Part shown: positions 24,187-33,323 of the stretch, in pieces | How the letters are laid out: the number at the start of each line of letters is the position of its first letter | Position numbering within the stretch: the first letter of the stretch is position 1 | DNA from: DASSJM01 sp049587975 | Lineage (GTDB): Bacteria > Actinomycetota > UBA4738 > HRBIN12 | DNA length: 43,181 nucleotides | Assembly (NCBI GenBank): GCA_049587975.1 | Contig: JBAVEY010000121.1 | Coordinates: forward strand, 1-43,181 | Direction of reading: 5' to 3' | Notes under the pieces: generated by a model | Told to the model about the DNA's origin: nothing | Seen by the model: only the letters and a program-made list of their open reading frames with translations | Databases searched by the model: none | Made by a program: the position numbers and the translations under genes

Positions 24187-25563
24187 ATGTCCGACGTATA
24201 CGACGTCGTCGTGATCGGCGCGGGGACAGGGGGCTACTCCTGCGCCCTGCGATCGGCACAGCTCGGCAAGCGGGTCGCCATCGTCGAGCGCGACGAGCGC
24301 CTCGGCGGCACCTGCTTGCTGCGGGGCTGCATCCCGACCAAGGCCCTGCTGCAGTCGGCGGCCGTGATGGACACTGTCAACCGTTCCGAGCTCTGGGGCA
24401 TCAAGGCCTCGGGCGAGCCGGACTGGACGCAGGTCCAGGCGTTCGAGGCCAAGATGGTCGACAAGCTCGTCTCGGGCCTCACCGGACTGGTGAAGGCCCG
24501 CAAGATCGACGTGATCCAGGGCTCGGCCGTCCTGAAGCCGGGTCCGAGGGTCGAGGTGGTGGGGCGGACGCTCACCGCGACGGAGGTGGTGCTCGCGACC
24601 GGATCGCGCCCCAAGCTCCTGCCTGGTCTGCAGGTCACCGGCCGCATCATCACCAGCGACGAGGCGCTGTGGTACGCGGAGATCCCGACATCGGCGGTGA
24701 TCATCGGCGCGGGGGCGATCGGGCTCGAGTTCGCGAGCTTCTATCGCTCGATGGGCGCCGAGGTGACGTTGGTCGAGGCGCTGCCCCGCGTGGCGCCGCT
24801 CGAGGACGAGGACCTGTCCAAGGAGATCGCGCGCGCGTTCCGCAAGCGCGGGATCTCGGCGTACGCCGGCGCGAGCGTGACCGGGGTGATCGACGCGGGT
24901 GAGCAGGTCGAGGTCTCGTTCGAGGCGGGCGGGAAGGCCCAGACCGCGGCCGCCGACATCTGCCTGGTCGCCGTCGGTCGGGGTCCGGTCACCGACGGGA
25001 TGGAGGTCGAGGGAGCGGGCGTGGAGCTGGATCGCGGGTTCGTGAAGGTCGACGGCCAGCTGCGGACGACCGCCGAGCACGTGTGGGCGATCGGGGACGT
25101 CGCGGCGACGCCGCTGCAGCTCGCGCACGTCTCGTTCACCGAAGGCTACGCGGTCGCCGAGCGGATCGCCGGGATCCCCGTTCCCGAGATCGACTACACG
25201 CAGATCCCGCGAGTCACGTACTGCTCCCCCGAGATCGCCTCCGTCGGGATCACCGAGGCCCAGGCCGTCGAACGCGGTCACGACGTCGAGGTCGAACGGC
25301 TGAACCTCCAGGGCGTGGGCAAGGCGAACATCGTGGGAGAGGGCGGCCTCGTCAAGATCGTGGCCGCCAAGGACGGGCCGGTGCTCGGGGTCCACATGGT
25401 CGGACCGCACGTCACCGACCTCGTCTCCGAGGCCATGCTCGCGGTCGCCTGGGAGGCGGTCCCCGCCGAGGTCGCCGCGCTGATCCATCCGCATCCGACG
25501 CTGTCGGAGGGCGTCGGCGAGGCATTCCTCGCTCTCGCCGGCAAACCCCTGCACGGAGCGTGA
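24187..25563 (+). CDS. lpdA: Dihydrolipoamide dehydrogenase (E3/L protein)
   Basis: The 458-residue flavoprotein reoxidises dihydrolipoyl groups with NAD+. The FAD motif is VVVIGAGTGGYSCA, the redox disulfide is Cys43/Cys48 in GGTCLLRGCIPTKAL, the NAD motif is AVIIGAGAIGLEFASF, and the C-terminal HPHPTLSEGVGE holds the catalytic His-Glu. The 24187 ATG is preferred over 24175 because of the promoter position. It starts an operon running lpdA, E1 alpha, E1 beta, E2, lipB and a methyltransferase, with spacings of 1-13 nt. Confidence 0.95.
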   Translation: MSDVYDVVVIGAGTGGYSCALRSAQLGKRVAIVERDERLGGTCLLRGCIPTKALLQSAAVMDTVNRSELWGIKASGEPDWTQVQAFEAKMVDKLVSGLTGLVKARKIDVIQGSAVLKPGPRVEVVGRTLTATEVVLATGSRPKLLPGLQVTGRIITSDEALWYAEIPTSAVIIGAGAIGLEFASFYRSMGAEVTLVEALPRVAPLEDEDLSKEIARAFRKRGISAYAGASVTGVIDAGEQVEVSFEAGGKAQTAAADICLVAVGRGPVTDGMEVEGAGVELDRGFVKVDGQLRTTAEHVWAIGDVAATPLQLAHVSFTEGYAVAERIAGIPVPEIDYTQIPRVTYCSPEIASVGITEAQAVERGHDVEVERLNLQGVGKANIVGEGGLVKIVAAKDGPVLGVHMVGPHVTDLVSEAMLAVAWEAVPAEVAALIHPHPTLSEGVGEAFLALAGKPLHGA

Positions 25564-25564
25564 C

Positions 25565-26629
25565 GTGGCGACGAAGGTGGAACAGCAGCGTCTGGCGGCC
25601 GAGGACTGGCGCGTCGGCCTGTCCGACGAGCAGCTGACGGATCTGCTCTACATGCTGAAGCTGTGCCGGTACTTCGACGAACGCATGGAGGCGCTGTACC
25701 GGCAGGGACGCCTGCCGGGCGCGATCTACTCCGGGCGCGGCCAGGAGGGCACCCACGTAGGCGTCGCGGCCGCCCTCCGCAAGGACGACTCACTCTTCCC
25801 GACGCACCGCGACCTCTCGGCGCAGCTCACCAAGGGACTGGACCTGAACCGTGTGATGGCCCAGTTCTGGGGACGGATCGACGGCTACACGCGCGGACGC
25901 GACGGCAACAGCCACGTGGGCGACTGGCAAGGGAACCGGACGTGGACCGTGATGTCGCATCTGCCGATCGCCTACCCGGTCGCGTGCGGCGCGGCGCTCG
26001 CCTACAAGCTCCGCGGCGAGCCACGCGTCGCGATGGCGATCTGCGGTGACGGCGCCACCTCGAACGGTCGGTGGCACGAGGCACTGAACATGTCGGCGAT
26101 CCACCAGCTGCCTGTCGTGTGGGTCGTCAACAACAACCTGTACGCCTACTCGACGCCCAACCCGCTCGAGTTCCCGGTGCCGACGATCGCCGAGCGCGCG
26201 GGGGCCTACGGCATGCCCGGCGTCCGGATCGATGCGCAGGACGTGCTCGACGTCTACCGCATCGCGCACGACGCGGTCGAGCGCGCGCGCGAAGGGGGCG
26301 GACCCACCTTGATCGAGAGTGTCTCCCTGCGGTGGCGCGGCCACGCGGGCCACGATCCCGCGAAATACGTCCCCAAGGAGCTCCTGGAGGAGTACATGCA
26401 GACCAAGGATCCCGTGAAGCGGTTCGAAGAGCTGCTCCGCTCCCGCGGCGTCGTCAGCGAGCAGGACGTGACCGAGCTGGACGAGCGGATCCGGGCGGCG
26501 TTCGAGGCCGGCTACGAGTACGCGCTCTCCTCGCCGTTCCCCGAGCCGGGGGACGTCACCAGGGGCCTATACACGGACGACGGCTACTGGGCATCGGAGC
26601 CCGGTCGCGGCGGAGGGACGCAGACCTGA
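25565..26629 (+). CDS. 2-oxoacid dehydrogenase E1 alpha subunit (first copy, pyruvate dehydrogenase-like)
   Basis: The 354-residue thiamine-diphosphate subunit decarboxylates a 2-oxoacid with E1 beta. The TPP/Mg motif is GDGATSNGRWHEALN and ends in VVWVVNNNLYAYS. The phosphorylation-loop-like RWRGHAGHDPAKY follows. GTG 25565 is 1 nt after the lpdA stop with GGAG upstream. The sequence is of the PdhA/AcoA/BkdA group; pyruvate, acetoin or branched-chain substrate cannot be told apart by eye. Its stop overlaps the E1 beta start (TGATG). Confidence 0.9.
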   Translation: MATKVEQQRLAAEDWRVGLSDEQLTDLLYMLKLCRYFDERMEALYRQGRLPGAIYSGRGQEGTHVGVAAALRKDDSLFPTHRDLSAQLTKGLDLNRVMAQFWGRIDGYTRGRDGNSHVGDWQGNRTWTVMSHLPIAYPVACGAALAYKLRGEPRVAMAICGDGATSNGRWHEALNMSAIHQLPVVWVVNNNLYAYSTPNPLEFPVPTIAERAGAYGMPGVRIDAQDVLDVYRIAHDAVERAREGGGPTLIESVSLRWRGHAGHDPAKYVPKELLEEYMQTKDPVKRFEELLRSRGVVSEQDVTELDERIRAAFEAGYEYALSSPFPEPGDVTRGLYTDDGYWASEPGRGGGTQT

Positions 26630-27675
26630 TGGCGACGCGCACGGTCGAGGCGGGAGCGGCCGGCCACGGCGCCGAGCCGCGGGGCAAGCGCACCGAGCAG
26701 GGCGAGGCCACGTACCTGGTCGCGATCGCCGAAGCGCTGTGGGAGGAGATGGAGCGGGACGAGCGCGTCTTCCTGCTGGGCGAGGACATCGGCGTGTACG
26801 GCGGCGCGTTCAAGGTGACCGAGGGCTTTATCGAGCGCTTCGGGCCCCGGCGGGTGATGGACACGCCCATCGTCGAGGAGACGATCGTCGGCACGGCGCT
26901 CGGCGCGGCGATGGAGGGCCTCCGCCCGGTCGCCGAGTTCCAGTACGCGGACTTCATGTCAAGCGGGTACGACGAGATCACGACCGCGCTCGCGAGGTAC
27001 CACTACCGCAGCGGCGTCCCGGTCCCGGTCGTGCTCCGCGGACCCTCCGGCGGCGGGGTCCGCGCCTCAAGCTTCCACTCGACCAACCCCGAGCCGTGGC
27101 TCTCGCACGCGCCGGGACTGAAGGTCATCTGCCCGGCCTTCCCTTCCGACGCTAAAGGTCTGCTCAAGTCGGCGATCCGCGACGACAACCCGTGCGTGTT
27201 CCTCGAACACAAGTGGATCTACCGGCGCATCAAGGAGGTCGTCTCGGACGACCCGGACCACCTCGTGCCGATCGGCAGGGCCGACATCAAGCGCGAGGGC
27301 GCGGACGTCTCGCTGATCGCGCACGGGATGATGGTCCACCTCGCGCTCGAGGCGGCCGAGACGCTCGCGACCGAGGGCATCGAGGTCGAGGTGCTCGACC
27401 TGCGCACCGTGCAACCGCTCGACACCGAGGCGATCCTCGGGACCGTGGCCAAGACGAGCCGAGCGATCGTGCTCTCCGAGAGCCAGCGGTACCTCGGGAC
27501 CGGCGCGGAGGTCGCCTCGTTGATCGCGGAAGAGGCCTTCGATTCGCTCGACGCGCCCGTCGTCCGGCTCTCGCCGCCGCACGTGCCCGTGCCGTTCTCG
27601 CCCCCGCTCGAGGACGCGTACCTGCCGCAGGTGTCCAACGTCGAGAACGCCGTCCGCGAACTGTCCGCCTGGTGA
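26629..27675 (+). CDS. 2-oxoacid dehydrogenase E1 beta subunit (first copy)
   Basis: The 348-residue partner of the preceding E1 alpha has VFLLGEDIGVYGGAFKVTEGF and DTPIVEETIVGTALGAAMEGLRPVAEFQYADFM, the E1 beta signatures, and a C-terminal transketolase-type domain. About 30 residues before TYLVAIAEAL form a non-conserved N-terminal extension. The start ATG overlaps the E1 alpha stop as ATGA. An upstream in-frame opening at 26071 is only the shadow of E1 alpha. Confidence 0.92.
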   Translation: MATRTVEAGAAGHGAEPRGKRTEQGEATYLVAIAEALWEEMERDERVFLLGEDIGVYGGAFKVTEGFIERFGPRRVMDTPIVEETIVGTALGAAMEGLRPVAEFQYADFMSSGYDEITTALARYHYRSGVPVPVVLRGPSGGGVRASSFHSTNPEPWLSHAPGLKVICPAFPSDAKGLLKSAIRDDNPCVFLEHKWIYRRIKEVVSDDPDHLVPIGRADIKREGADVSLIAHGMMVHLALEAAETLATEGIEVEVLDLRTVQPLDTEAILGTVAKTSRAIVLSESQRYLGTGAEVASLIAEEAFDSLDAPVVRLSPPHVPVPFSPPLEDAYLPQVSNVENAVRELSAW

Positions 27676-27688
27676 GCGTGGAGGCCCG

Positions 27689-29098
27689 ATGACCGCCGTC
27701 AAGATGCCGCAGCTCGGCGAGACCGTGATCGAGGGAACGATCCTGAAGTGGTTGAAAGCGGAGGGCGATCAGGTCGCGGTCGACGAGCCGCTGTTCGAGA
27801 TCTCGACGGACAAGGTGGATACCGAGGTGCCGTCGTCGGCGGCGGGGACCCTCACGAAGATCCTGGTGCCCGAGGGGCAGACCGTCGCGGTGGGGACCGA
27901 GCTCGCGGAGATCAGCGAGGTGGGGGCGGGTGGTGCCGGAGCTGCGGGGGCTGCGGCGCCGCTCGCTTCGGCGGACTCGGCGGCCGCTCAGGCGACGACC
28001 ACGACCGCGGGAGGCGCCGATGCCCCCTCCGCTCCCGCACCACCCGCGTCAGATGCTCCCCCGCCTCCCGCCGCTCCGTCGGAGCCCGTTCCGTCGCAGA
28101 TGGCGGCTTCGACGCAGCCGGGTGGGGCGTTGCCGGATCGGGGGCCGAGGTCGCAGATCCTGTCGCCCCTCGTTCGGAAGCTCGCGACCGAGCACGGGGT
28201 CGACCTCGGACAGGTGACCGGGACCGGCACCGGCGGGCGGGTCACCAAGAACGACGTGCTCGGGTTCGTCGCCTCGCGCGGCGCGGAGGCGACCATCGCT
28301 GCGGGCGCAACCGCACCTGCGCCGGCCCCGCAACCCACGCTGACGACCGCACCCGCCCCTGCCGTGGTACCGGAGCCCGCGCCGGCCGCGGTGGGGGGCG
28401 GAGAGGAGATCGTGCCCGTCTCCCACATCCGACGGACGATCGCGCAGCACATGAAGATGTCCCTCGAGGTCTCGGCGCGCGCATGGAACGCGGTCGAGGT
28501 CAACATGGAGAACGTCGCTCGCCTGCGCGAACGGACCAAGGACGCGTTCAAGGCCCGCGAGGGGTTCAGCCTCACGTACATGCCGTTCGTCACGCGAGCG
28601 GTCGCCGAGGCGCTGCTCGCGCATCCGATGGTGAACAGCGAGCTCCGCGGCGAGGAGATCGCCGTCAAGCACTTCGTGAACGTGGGGATCGCCGTGAGTT
28701 ACGACGAGGGGCTGATCGTCCCGGTCCTGAAGGGCTGCGACACGATGAACCTGCTCGGGATCGCCCGCGGGATCAACGATCTCGCCACCCGCGCGCGGGC
28801 GAAGAAGCTGCAGCCGGACGAGGTCCACGGCGGAACGTTCACGATCACGAACCCCGGGCCCTTCGGTTCGCTCATCTCGGTCCCCATCATCAACCAGCCG
28901 CAGACCGGCATCCTGGGATTCGACACGGTCGAGAAGCGGCCGGTCGTGATCGACGACACGATCGCGATCCGGCACATGGTCTACGTCTCGATGTCGTGGG
29001 ACCACCGCGTGATCGACGGGGCGCTCGCCTCGCAATTCCTCGCACGGGTGAAGCGGAACCTCGAGACGTGGGACTTCGCCGAGGACCTGGCGCTCTGA
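27689..29098 (+). CDS. Dihydrolipoamide acyltransferase (E2)
   Basis: The 469-residue E2 core has three parts. A lipoyl domain carries Lys42 in FEISTDKVDTEVPS (about residues 1-80). An Ala/Pro-rich linker (about 85-150) and a peripheral-subunit-binding domain (SPLVRKLATEHGVDLGQVTGTGTGGRVTKNDV, about 150-190) follow. A second linker leads to the catalytic domain with MSWDHRVIDGA near the end (the acyltransferase HxxxD motif). It carries acyl groups from E1 to CoA. It is the only E2 in the window, so it may serve both E1 pairs. It has GGAGG just upstream. Confidence 0.93.
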   Translation: MTAVKMPQLGETVIEGTILKWLKAEGDQVAVDEPLFEISTDKVDTEVPSSAAGTLTKILVPEGQTVAVGTELAEISEVGAGGAGAAGAAAPLASADSAAAQATTTTAGGADAPSAPAPPASDAPPPPAAPSEPVPSQMAASTQPGGALPDRGPRSQILSPLVRKLATEHGVDLGQVTGTGTGGRVTKNDVLGFVASRGAEATIAAGATAPAPAPQPTLTTAPAPAVVPEPAPAAVGGGEEIVPVSHIRRTIAQHMKMSLEVSARAWNAVEVNMENVARLRERTKDAFKAREGFSLTYMPFVTRAVAEALLAHPMVNSELRGEEIAVKHFVNVGIAVSYDEGLIVPVLKGCDTMNLLGIARGINDLATRARAKKLQPDEVHGGTFTITNPGPFGSLISVPIINQPQTGILGFDTVEKRPVVIDDTIAIRHMVYVSMSWDHRVIDGALASQFLARVKRNLETWDFAEDLAL

Positions 29099-29102
29099 CC
29101 CC

Positions 29103-29801
29103 ATGGCACGGCTGATCAGGCCCGGCGGTCTCGTCGAGTTCGACGCCGCGAACGCGGCGATGCACGCGCTCGCCGAACGGCGTCTGGCCGGCCAGGCGGA
29201 TGACACGCTGATCCTGCTCGAACACCCCCCGGTCTACACGGCGGGCCGGCGATGGAGGCCGGACCACATCGTCTGGACCGAGGACCGGATCGCGGCCGCC
29301 GGCGCCGCGCTCCGGTTCATCGATCGGGGCGGCTCGCTCACGTTCCACGGTCCGGGACAGCTGGTCGGGTACCCGGTGCTGGACCTCGGGACCCGGCCCG
29401 ATGCGCTCCGGTTCGTCCGGGATCTGGAGGAGGTCGTGATCCGCGCGTCGCGCGACGTGGGCATCGCGCTGCACCGCAGCGACGTCCAGACAGGCGTGTG
29501 GTCGGGACCGAGCAAGGTGTGCGCGATCGGGGTCCGGCTGATGCGGATGCGGGTGTCGCTCCACGGGTTCGCGCTCAACTGCACGACCGACCTTTCGTGG
29601 TACGACGCGATCGTGCCGTGCGGCCTCGCGGGTGAAGGCGTCACCTCGCTCTCGATGCTCGCGGGCCGTGAGATCACCGTCGAGGAGATGGCACCCCTCG
29701 TCGCCCGCCGGTTCGGGGAGGTCTTCGGGCACCGGCTGCGGGCCGAAGGAGGCCTGTGGCCGTCGCCGGCCGCCCCGGTCCCCACGGCCTCGGCGATCTG
29801 A
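29103..29801 (+). CDS. lipB: Octanoyltransferase (lipoate biosynthesis)
   Basis: The 232-residue LipB moves octanoyl from acyl carrier protein to lipoyl domains. The family signature RGGSLTFHGPGQLVGYPVLDL is clear (about residues 75-97). KVCAIGVRL holds the catalytic lysine, and FALNCTTDLSWYDAIVPCG the catalytic cysteine. It sits 4 nt after the E2 gene, its likely target, in the same operon. Confidence 0.95.
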   Translation: MARLIRPGGLVEFDAANAAMHALAERRLAGQADDTLILLEHPPVYTAGRRWRPDHIVWTEDRIAAAGAALRFIDRGGSLTFHGPGQLVGYPVLDLGTRPDALRFVRDLEEVVIRASRDVGIALHRSDVQTGVWSGPSKVCAIGVRLMRMRVSLHGFALNCTTDLSWYDAIVPCGLAGEGVTSLSMLAGREITVEEMAPLVARRFGEVFGHRLRAEGGLWPSPAAPVPTASAI

Positions 29802-29804
29802 CGC

Positions 29805-30578
29805 GTGCCCGACGACCGGCTCCACCACGCCGCCGCCCGCGGATACGCCGCCGCCGTCGAACACTACGGCCGCGGCCGTCCGAACTACCCGGACGACGCG
29901 GTCAGCTATCTCGTGCGCGAGCTCGCGATCGGCCAGGATCGCGACGTGCTCGAGCTCGGCGCCGGGACGGGCAAGTTCACCGAGCTGATCGTCCATACCG
30001 GGGCACGCATCACCGCCGTCGAACCCGTCGCCGAGATGCGCGCCGCGCTCGAGCGCAACTGCCCGACCGTGACGACGCTCGACGGCACGGCCGAGGCGAT
30101 CCCCACGGCCGACGCCTCCGCCGACGCCGTGCTCGCCGCCCAGTCGTTCCACTGGTTCGAGGGGGACCTCGCGCTGCCGGAGATCCACCGCGTACACCGT
30201 TCGGAGGGCACGCTCGGCCTGATCTGGAACGTCCGCGACGAGGCCACCGACTGGTCCGAGCGGCTGACGGCCATCTTCGACAGGCTGGCGGGCGAGGGGA
30301 CGCCTCGGTACCGCTCGGGCAGGTGGCGCGAGGCGTTCGGGCACACCGACCTGTTCGGACCGCTCCATCACCGGGTGGCGTACCACGTGCACCACGTCAC
30401 GCCGGAGGCGTTCATGGACCGGGTGCTGTCGGTGAGCTACGTGGCGGCCGCCCCCGACGACCAACGCGAGCGCGTCCGCGCGGAGGTGGAGGAGCTCCTC
30501 GCCAGCGACCCGGAGCTGGGGGGCGAGGAGATCGTCATGCCGTACACGACCGATGTGTTCTGGACGGTACGGCGCTGA
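29805..30578 (+). CDS. Class I SAM-dependent methyltransferase
   Basis: The 257-residue protein has motif I VLELGAGTGKFTEL, ITAVEPVAEMRAAL, and SADAVLAAQSFHWFEGDLAL, typical of Methyltransf_11-type enzymes. The substrate is unknown. The GTG at 29805 lies 3 nt after the lipB stop, so it is the last gene of the lpdA operon. It converges with another methyltransferase gene 23 nt away. Confidence 0.8.
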   Translation: MPDDRLHHAAARGYAAAVEHYGRGRPNYPDDAVSYLVRELAIGQDRDVLELGAGTGKFTELIVHTGARITAVEPVAEMRAALERNCPTVTTLDGTAEAIPTADASADAVLAAQSFHWFEGDLALPEIHRVHRSEGTLGLIWNVRDEATDWSERLTAIFDRLAGEGTPRYRSGRWREAFGHTDLFGPLHHRVAYHVHHVTPEAFMDRVLSVSYVAAAPDDQRERVRAEVEELLASDPELGGEEIVMPYTTDVFWTVRR

Positions 30579-30601
30579 GGACCGGCGCGAGCCTCGACCG
30601 A

Positions 30602-31345
30602 TCAGGCGCCGGCCACGAGCGTGTAGCGCGGCCGCTGCTCGAGCGATCCGAGCGGCCACGGCTCGTGGAGTTTGGCGGCCCACTCCACGTCCCGCAGACG
30701 TTTGATCCGGACCGCCGACCAGCCCGCCTCGTAGACGGCGTCGATCAGCGGGACGGGCGAGGGCAGGCGCGCGAGCGGGAGCTCGGCCAGGACCTCCTCG
30801 GGGTAGGGCGCGTGATGATCGTGGGGCACGCGCATGAACCTGCGCAGCCAGCCGGCGGCGAGGTCCTTCGCGCGCCGGCGCAGGTCGTCCTCGCCCCACA
30901 GGCCCTCGAACAGCACCAGGCGGCTCGATACCTCGCGCCAGCGAGCGAGCGCGCCGACGGGGTCGGGCAACGTCCACAGGACGTGGCGCTCCATCACGGC
31001 GTCGAACGGTCCCTCGGGCGGCTCGGTCCCCGAACCCACGACGAACCGCATCCGCTCGTCGAGCCCGCGCTCCTTCGCCTTCAGCTCGGCCCGGCCGAGC
31101 ATGCCGGGCGACACGTCGAGCGCCGTCACCTCGTACCCGAGCTCGGCGGCCAGCAACGAAAGGGCACCCGTTCCGGCTCCGACGTCGAGCACGGTCGAGC
31201 CGGGTTCGGGCAGGGCCTCGGCGATCGCCTGCCGCCACGCGGCGGCCTCGAGCGGATCCGAGATCGAGTGCGAGCGGGTCTCGTCGTACGTGTGCGAGTC
31301 CCGGTCCCAGTAGTCGCGGATCCGGTCGTGGACGTCGCCCGCCAT
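30602..31345 (-). CDS. Class I SAM-dependent methyltransferase
   Basis: The 247-residue protein has motif I TVLDVGAGTGALSLLAAELGYEVTALDVS and GPFDAVMERHVLWTLPDP. The N-terminal RIRDYWDRDSHTYDE resembles the UbiE/arsenite-methyltransferase-like group, but the substrate is unknown. ATG 31345 or GTG 31348 could start it. It follows the thioredoxin-TPR gene by about 13 nt and is probably co-transcribed with it. Confidence 0.8.
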   Translation of the reverse strand: MAGDVHDRIRDYWDRDSHTYDETRSHSISDPLEAAAWRQAIAEALPEPGSTVLDVGAGTGALSLLAAELGYEVTALDVSPGMLGRAELKAKERGLDERMRFVVGSGTEPPEGPFDAVMERHVLWTLPDPVGALARWREVSSRLVLFEGLWGEDDLRRRAKDLAAGWLRRFMRVPHDHHAPYPEEVLAELPLARLPSPVPLIDAVYEAGWSAVRIKRLRDVEWAAKLHEPWPLGSLEQRPRYTLVAGA

Positions 31346-31358
31346 CACGGCCCAGCCA

Positions 31359-32159
31359 TCAGAACAGCGCCGCGGCGAGCTTGCGCCGGTACTCGGCCAC
31401 GAGCTCGTCATCGTCGCCCAGCACGGTGAAGACCTCGAGCATGGCCTGGCGCGCATCCGGATCGTCCGAGAGCGCGCCGAGCATCCCGTCGAGGGCCTCG
31501 CGCCACCTGCCTTGCGCCGCCAGGCGCTTCGCGGATGCGAGCGTCCCGGGCTCGGTCGCGTTGGCCCACTCCCGGACCTCGAGCATCGCGAGGATCCGCT
31601 CCGCCTCCGGGTCCGGCAGCGCCGGCGCGAGGATCTCGCGCGCCTCCGCCTCCCGCCCGGTCTCGGCCAGGATCCGGCCCAGCCCGACGCGCGCGTCCCG
31701 GTTGTTCGGATCGACCTCGAGCGCGTCGCGGTACTTCTGCTCGGCGTCGTCGAGATGGCCCTCGAGCTCCTCTTCGAGCGCGTCCTCGGCCTCGAGCTCG
31801 GCTTCGGTCGGCATCAGCCGGTCGACGAACTCGTTCACCATCGGTTCGGGGATCGCGCCCACGAAGCCGTCGATCGGCTGACCGTCGCGGAAGGCGACCA
31901 CGGTCGGGATGCTCTGCACCCCGAACTGGCCCGCCGTGTACGGGTTGGCGTCGACGTCGAGCTTGGCGAGCAGGAACGCCCCGTTCCGCTCGCCGGCGAC
32001 CTTCTCGAGGATCGGGCCGAGGGTCCGGCACGGCCCGCACCACGACGCCCACAGATCGACGACGACCGGTCGCTTCCTCGACTCCTCGACGACGGTCTCG
32101 ACGAAGTTCTGATCGGTCGCCTCGACGACCACCGGGTCGATCTCCCTCACCTGTGCCAT
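31359..32159 (-). CDS. Thioredoxin-TPR protein (CnoX/YbbN-like)
   Basis: The 266-residue protein has an N-terminal thioredoxin domain with an intact redox motif WASWCGPCRTLGP (Cys41, Cys44) and SIPTVVAFRDG. An acidic linker (EAELEAEDALEEELEGHLDDAEQ) and tetratricopeptide-like helices follow to the end. E. coli CnoX has lost the CxxC; this copy keeps it, so it may be both a chaperone and a reductase. The start ATG 32159 has GAGAGGGA upstream. A TACCCT at 32185-32190 may be its -10 box, giving a leader of about 20 nt. Confidence 0.88.
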   Translation of the reverse strand: MAQVREIDPVVVEATDQNFVETVVEESRKRPVVVDLWASWCGPCRTLGPILEKVAGERNGAFLLAKLDVDANPYTAGQFGVQSIPTVVAFRDGQPIDGFVGAIPEPMVNEFVDRLMPTEAELEAEDALEEELEGHLDDAEQKYRDALEVDPNNRDARVGLGRILAETGREAEAREILAPALPDPEAERILAMLEVREWANATEPGTLASAKRLAAQGRWREALDGMLGALSDDPDARQAMLEVFTVLGDDDELVAEYRRKLAAALF

Positions 32160-32291
32160 ATCGGTTCCCTCTCCGTTTCCCCTCAGGGTACCTTGGCTCG
32201 CTCCAAGAGCAGGCGTCGAGCGCCGACGAGGCTCGCGCCGGACATCTGCCAGCGTCCGCGTCCGCCGCCGAGACCTCGAGAGACCCGATGC

Positions 32292-32297
32292 TAGACT
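32292..32297 (+). promoter_or_regulatory. -10 box TAGACT, 6 nt before the second E1 alpha
   Basis: TAGACT, then CGCCGT, then GTG 32304; no Shine-Dalgarno sequence. Leaderless layout. Confidence 0.6.
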
Positions 32298-32303
32298 CGC
32301 CGT

Positions 32304-33323
32304 GTGGCGACGCGAGTAAGCACGGAACCGTCGCACGAGGCTCTCGGCCTCACGTCCGACGACCTCCGGTCCATGTATCGCACGATGGTGACGGCGCGTC
32401 TCGTGGATGAAGCCGCGTTCCGTCTCAACCGTCAGGGCAAGGCGCCGTTCGTGGTTCCTGTCTCCGGTCACGAGGGATGCCAGGTCGGGACGGCGTGGCC
32501 GCTGCGTCCCGGTCAGGACGTCTGGGTCCCCTACTACCGCGACGTGGCGGTGGTCCTGTTCGCGGGCATGACGCCGTACGAGATCTTCCTCGGCCTGTTC
32601 GCGAAGGCCGACGACCCGTCCTCGGGCGGACGTCAGATGCCGAGTCACTGGGGCTCGCGGCGACTGGGGATCATCAGCCACTCCTCCCCGATCGCGACCC
32701 AGGTGCCGCATGCCGCCGGCATCGCGTACGCGACCAAGTACCGAGGCGAGGACGCGGTCGTGGGCTGTTGGTTCGGCGAGGGCGCCACCAGCGAGGGCGC
32801 CTGGCACGAGGGGCTGAACTTCGCCGGGATCCACAAGCTCCCGGTCATCTTCGTCTGCGAGAACAACCGCTACGCCATCAGCGTCGCGCAACCGCTCCAG
32901 ATGGCGATCGAGAACGTGGCCGACCGTGCCGCCGGCTACGGCTTCCCCGGCGTCGTGGTCGACGGCAACGACGTCCTCGCCTCGTACGCGGCGATGAAGA
33001 CCGCGGTGGAGCGCGCCCGAGCGGGCGAGGGCCCGACCCTGATCGAGGCGAAGACCTACCGATTCTTCCCGCACACCTCCGACGACGACGACCGGTCCTA
33101 CCGGTCCCGGGAGGAGGTCGAGGAGGCCAAGCATCACGACCCGATCACCCGGTTCGCCCAGACGCTCACGGACCTGGGCCTGATGGATGCGGCGTCGATC
33201 GACGCGGTGTGGGCCGAGACCAAGGCCGAGGTCGACGCGCAGATCGACGAGGCGTGGAGCGCCGCCGACCCCGATCCCTCGACGCTCGAGCGTCACGTGT
33301 TCTTCGAGGGTGACGTCGCATGA
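32304..33323 (+). CDS. 2-oxoacid dehydrogenase E1 alpha subunit (second copy)
   Basis: The 339-residue TPP-dependent subunit has its TPP motif in GEGATSEGAWHEGLN, ending in VIFVCENNRYAISV. It also has GGRQMPSHWGSRRLGIISHSSPIATQVPHAAG and TYRFFPHTSDDDDRSYRSREEVEEAK, segments that resemble branched-chain 2-oxoacid dehydrogenase E1 alpha more than PDH. That assignment is by eye. It pairs with the next gene by an ATGA overlap. No E2 or E3 follows, so it probably uses the E2/LpdA encoded at 24-29 kb. Confidence 0.88.
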   Translation: MATRVSTEPSHEALGLTSDDLRSMYRTMVTARLVDEAAFRLNRQGKAPFVVPVSGHEGCQVGTAWPLRPGQDVWVPYYRDVAVVLFAGMTPYEIFLGLFAKADDPSSGGRQMPSHWGSRRLGIISHSSPIATQVPHAAGIAYATKYRGEDAVVGCWFGEGATSEGAWHEGLNFAGIHKLPVIFVCENNRYAISVAQPLQMAIENVADRAAGYGFPGVVVDGNDVLASYAAMKTAVERARAGEGPTLIEAKTYRFFPHTSDDDDRSYRSREEVEEAKHHDPITRFAQTLTDLGLMDAASIDAVWAETKAEVDAQIDEAWSAADPDPSTLERHVFFEGDVA

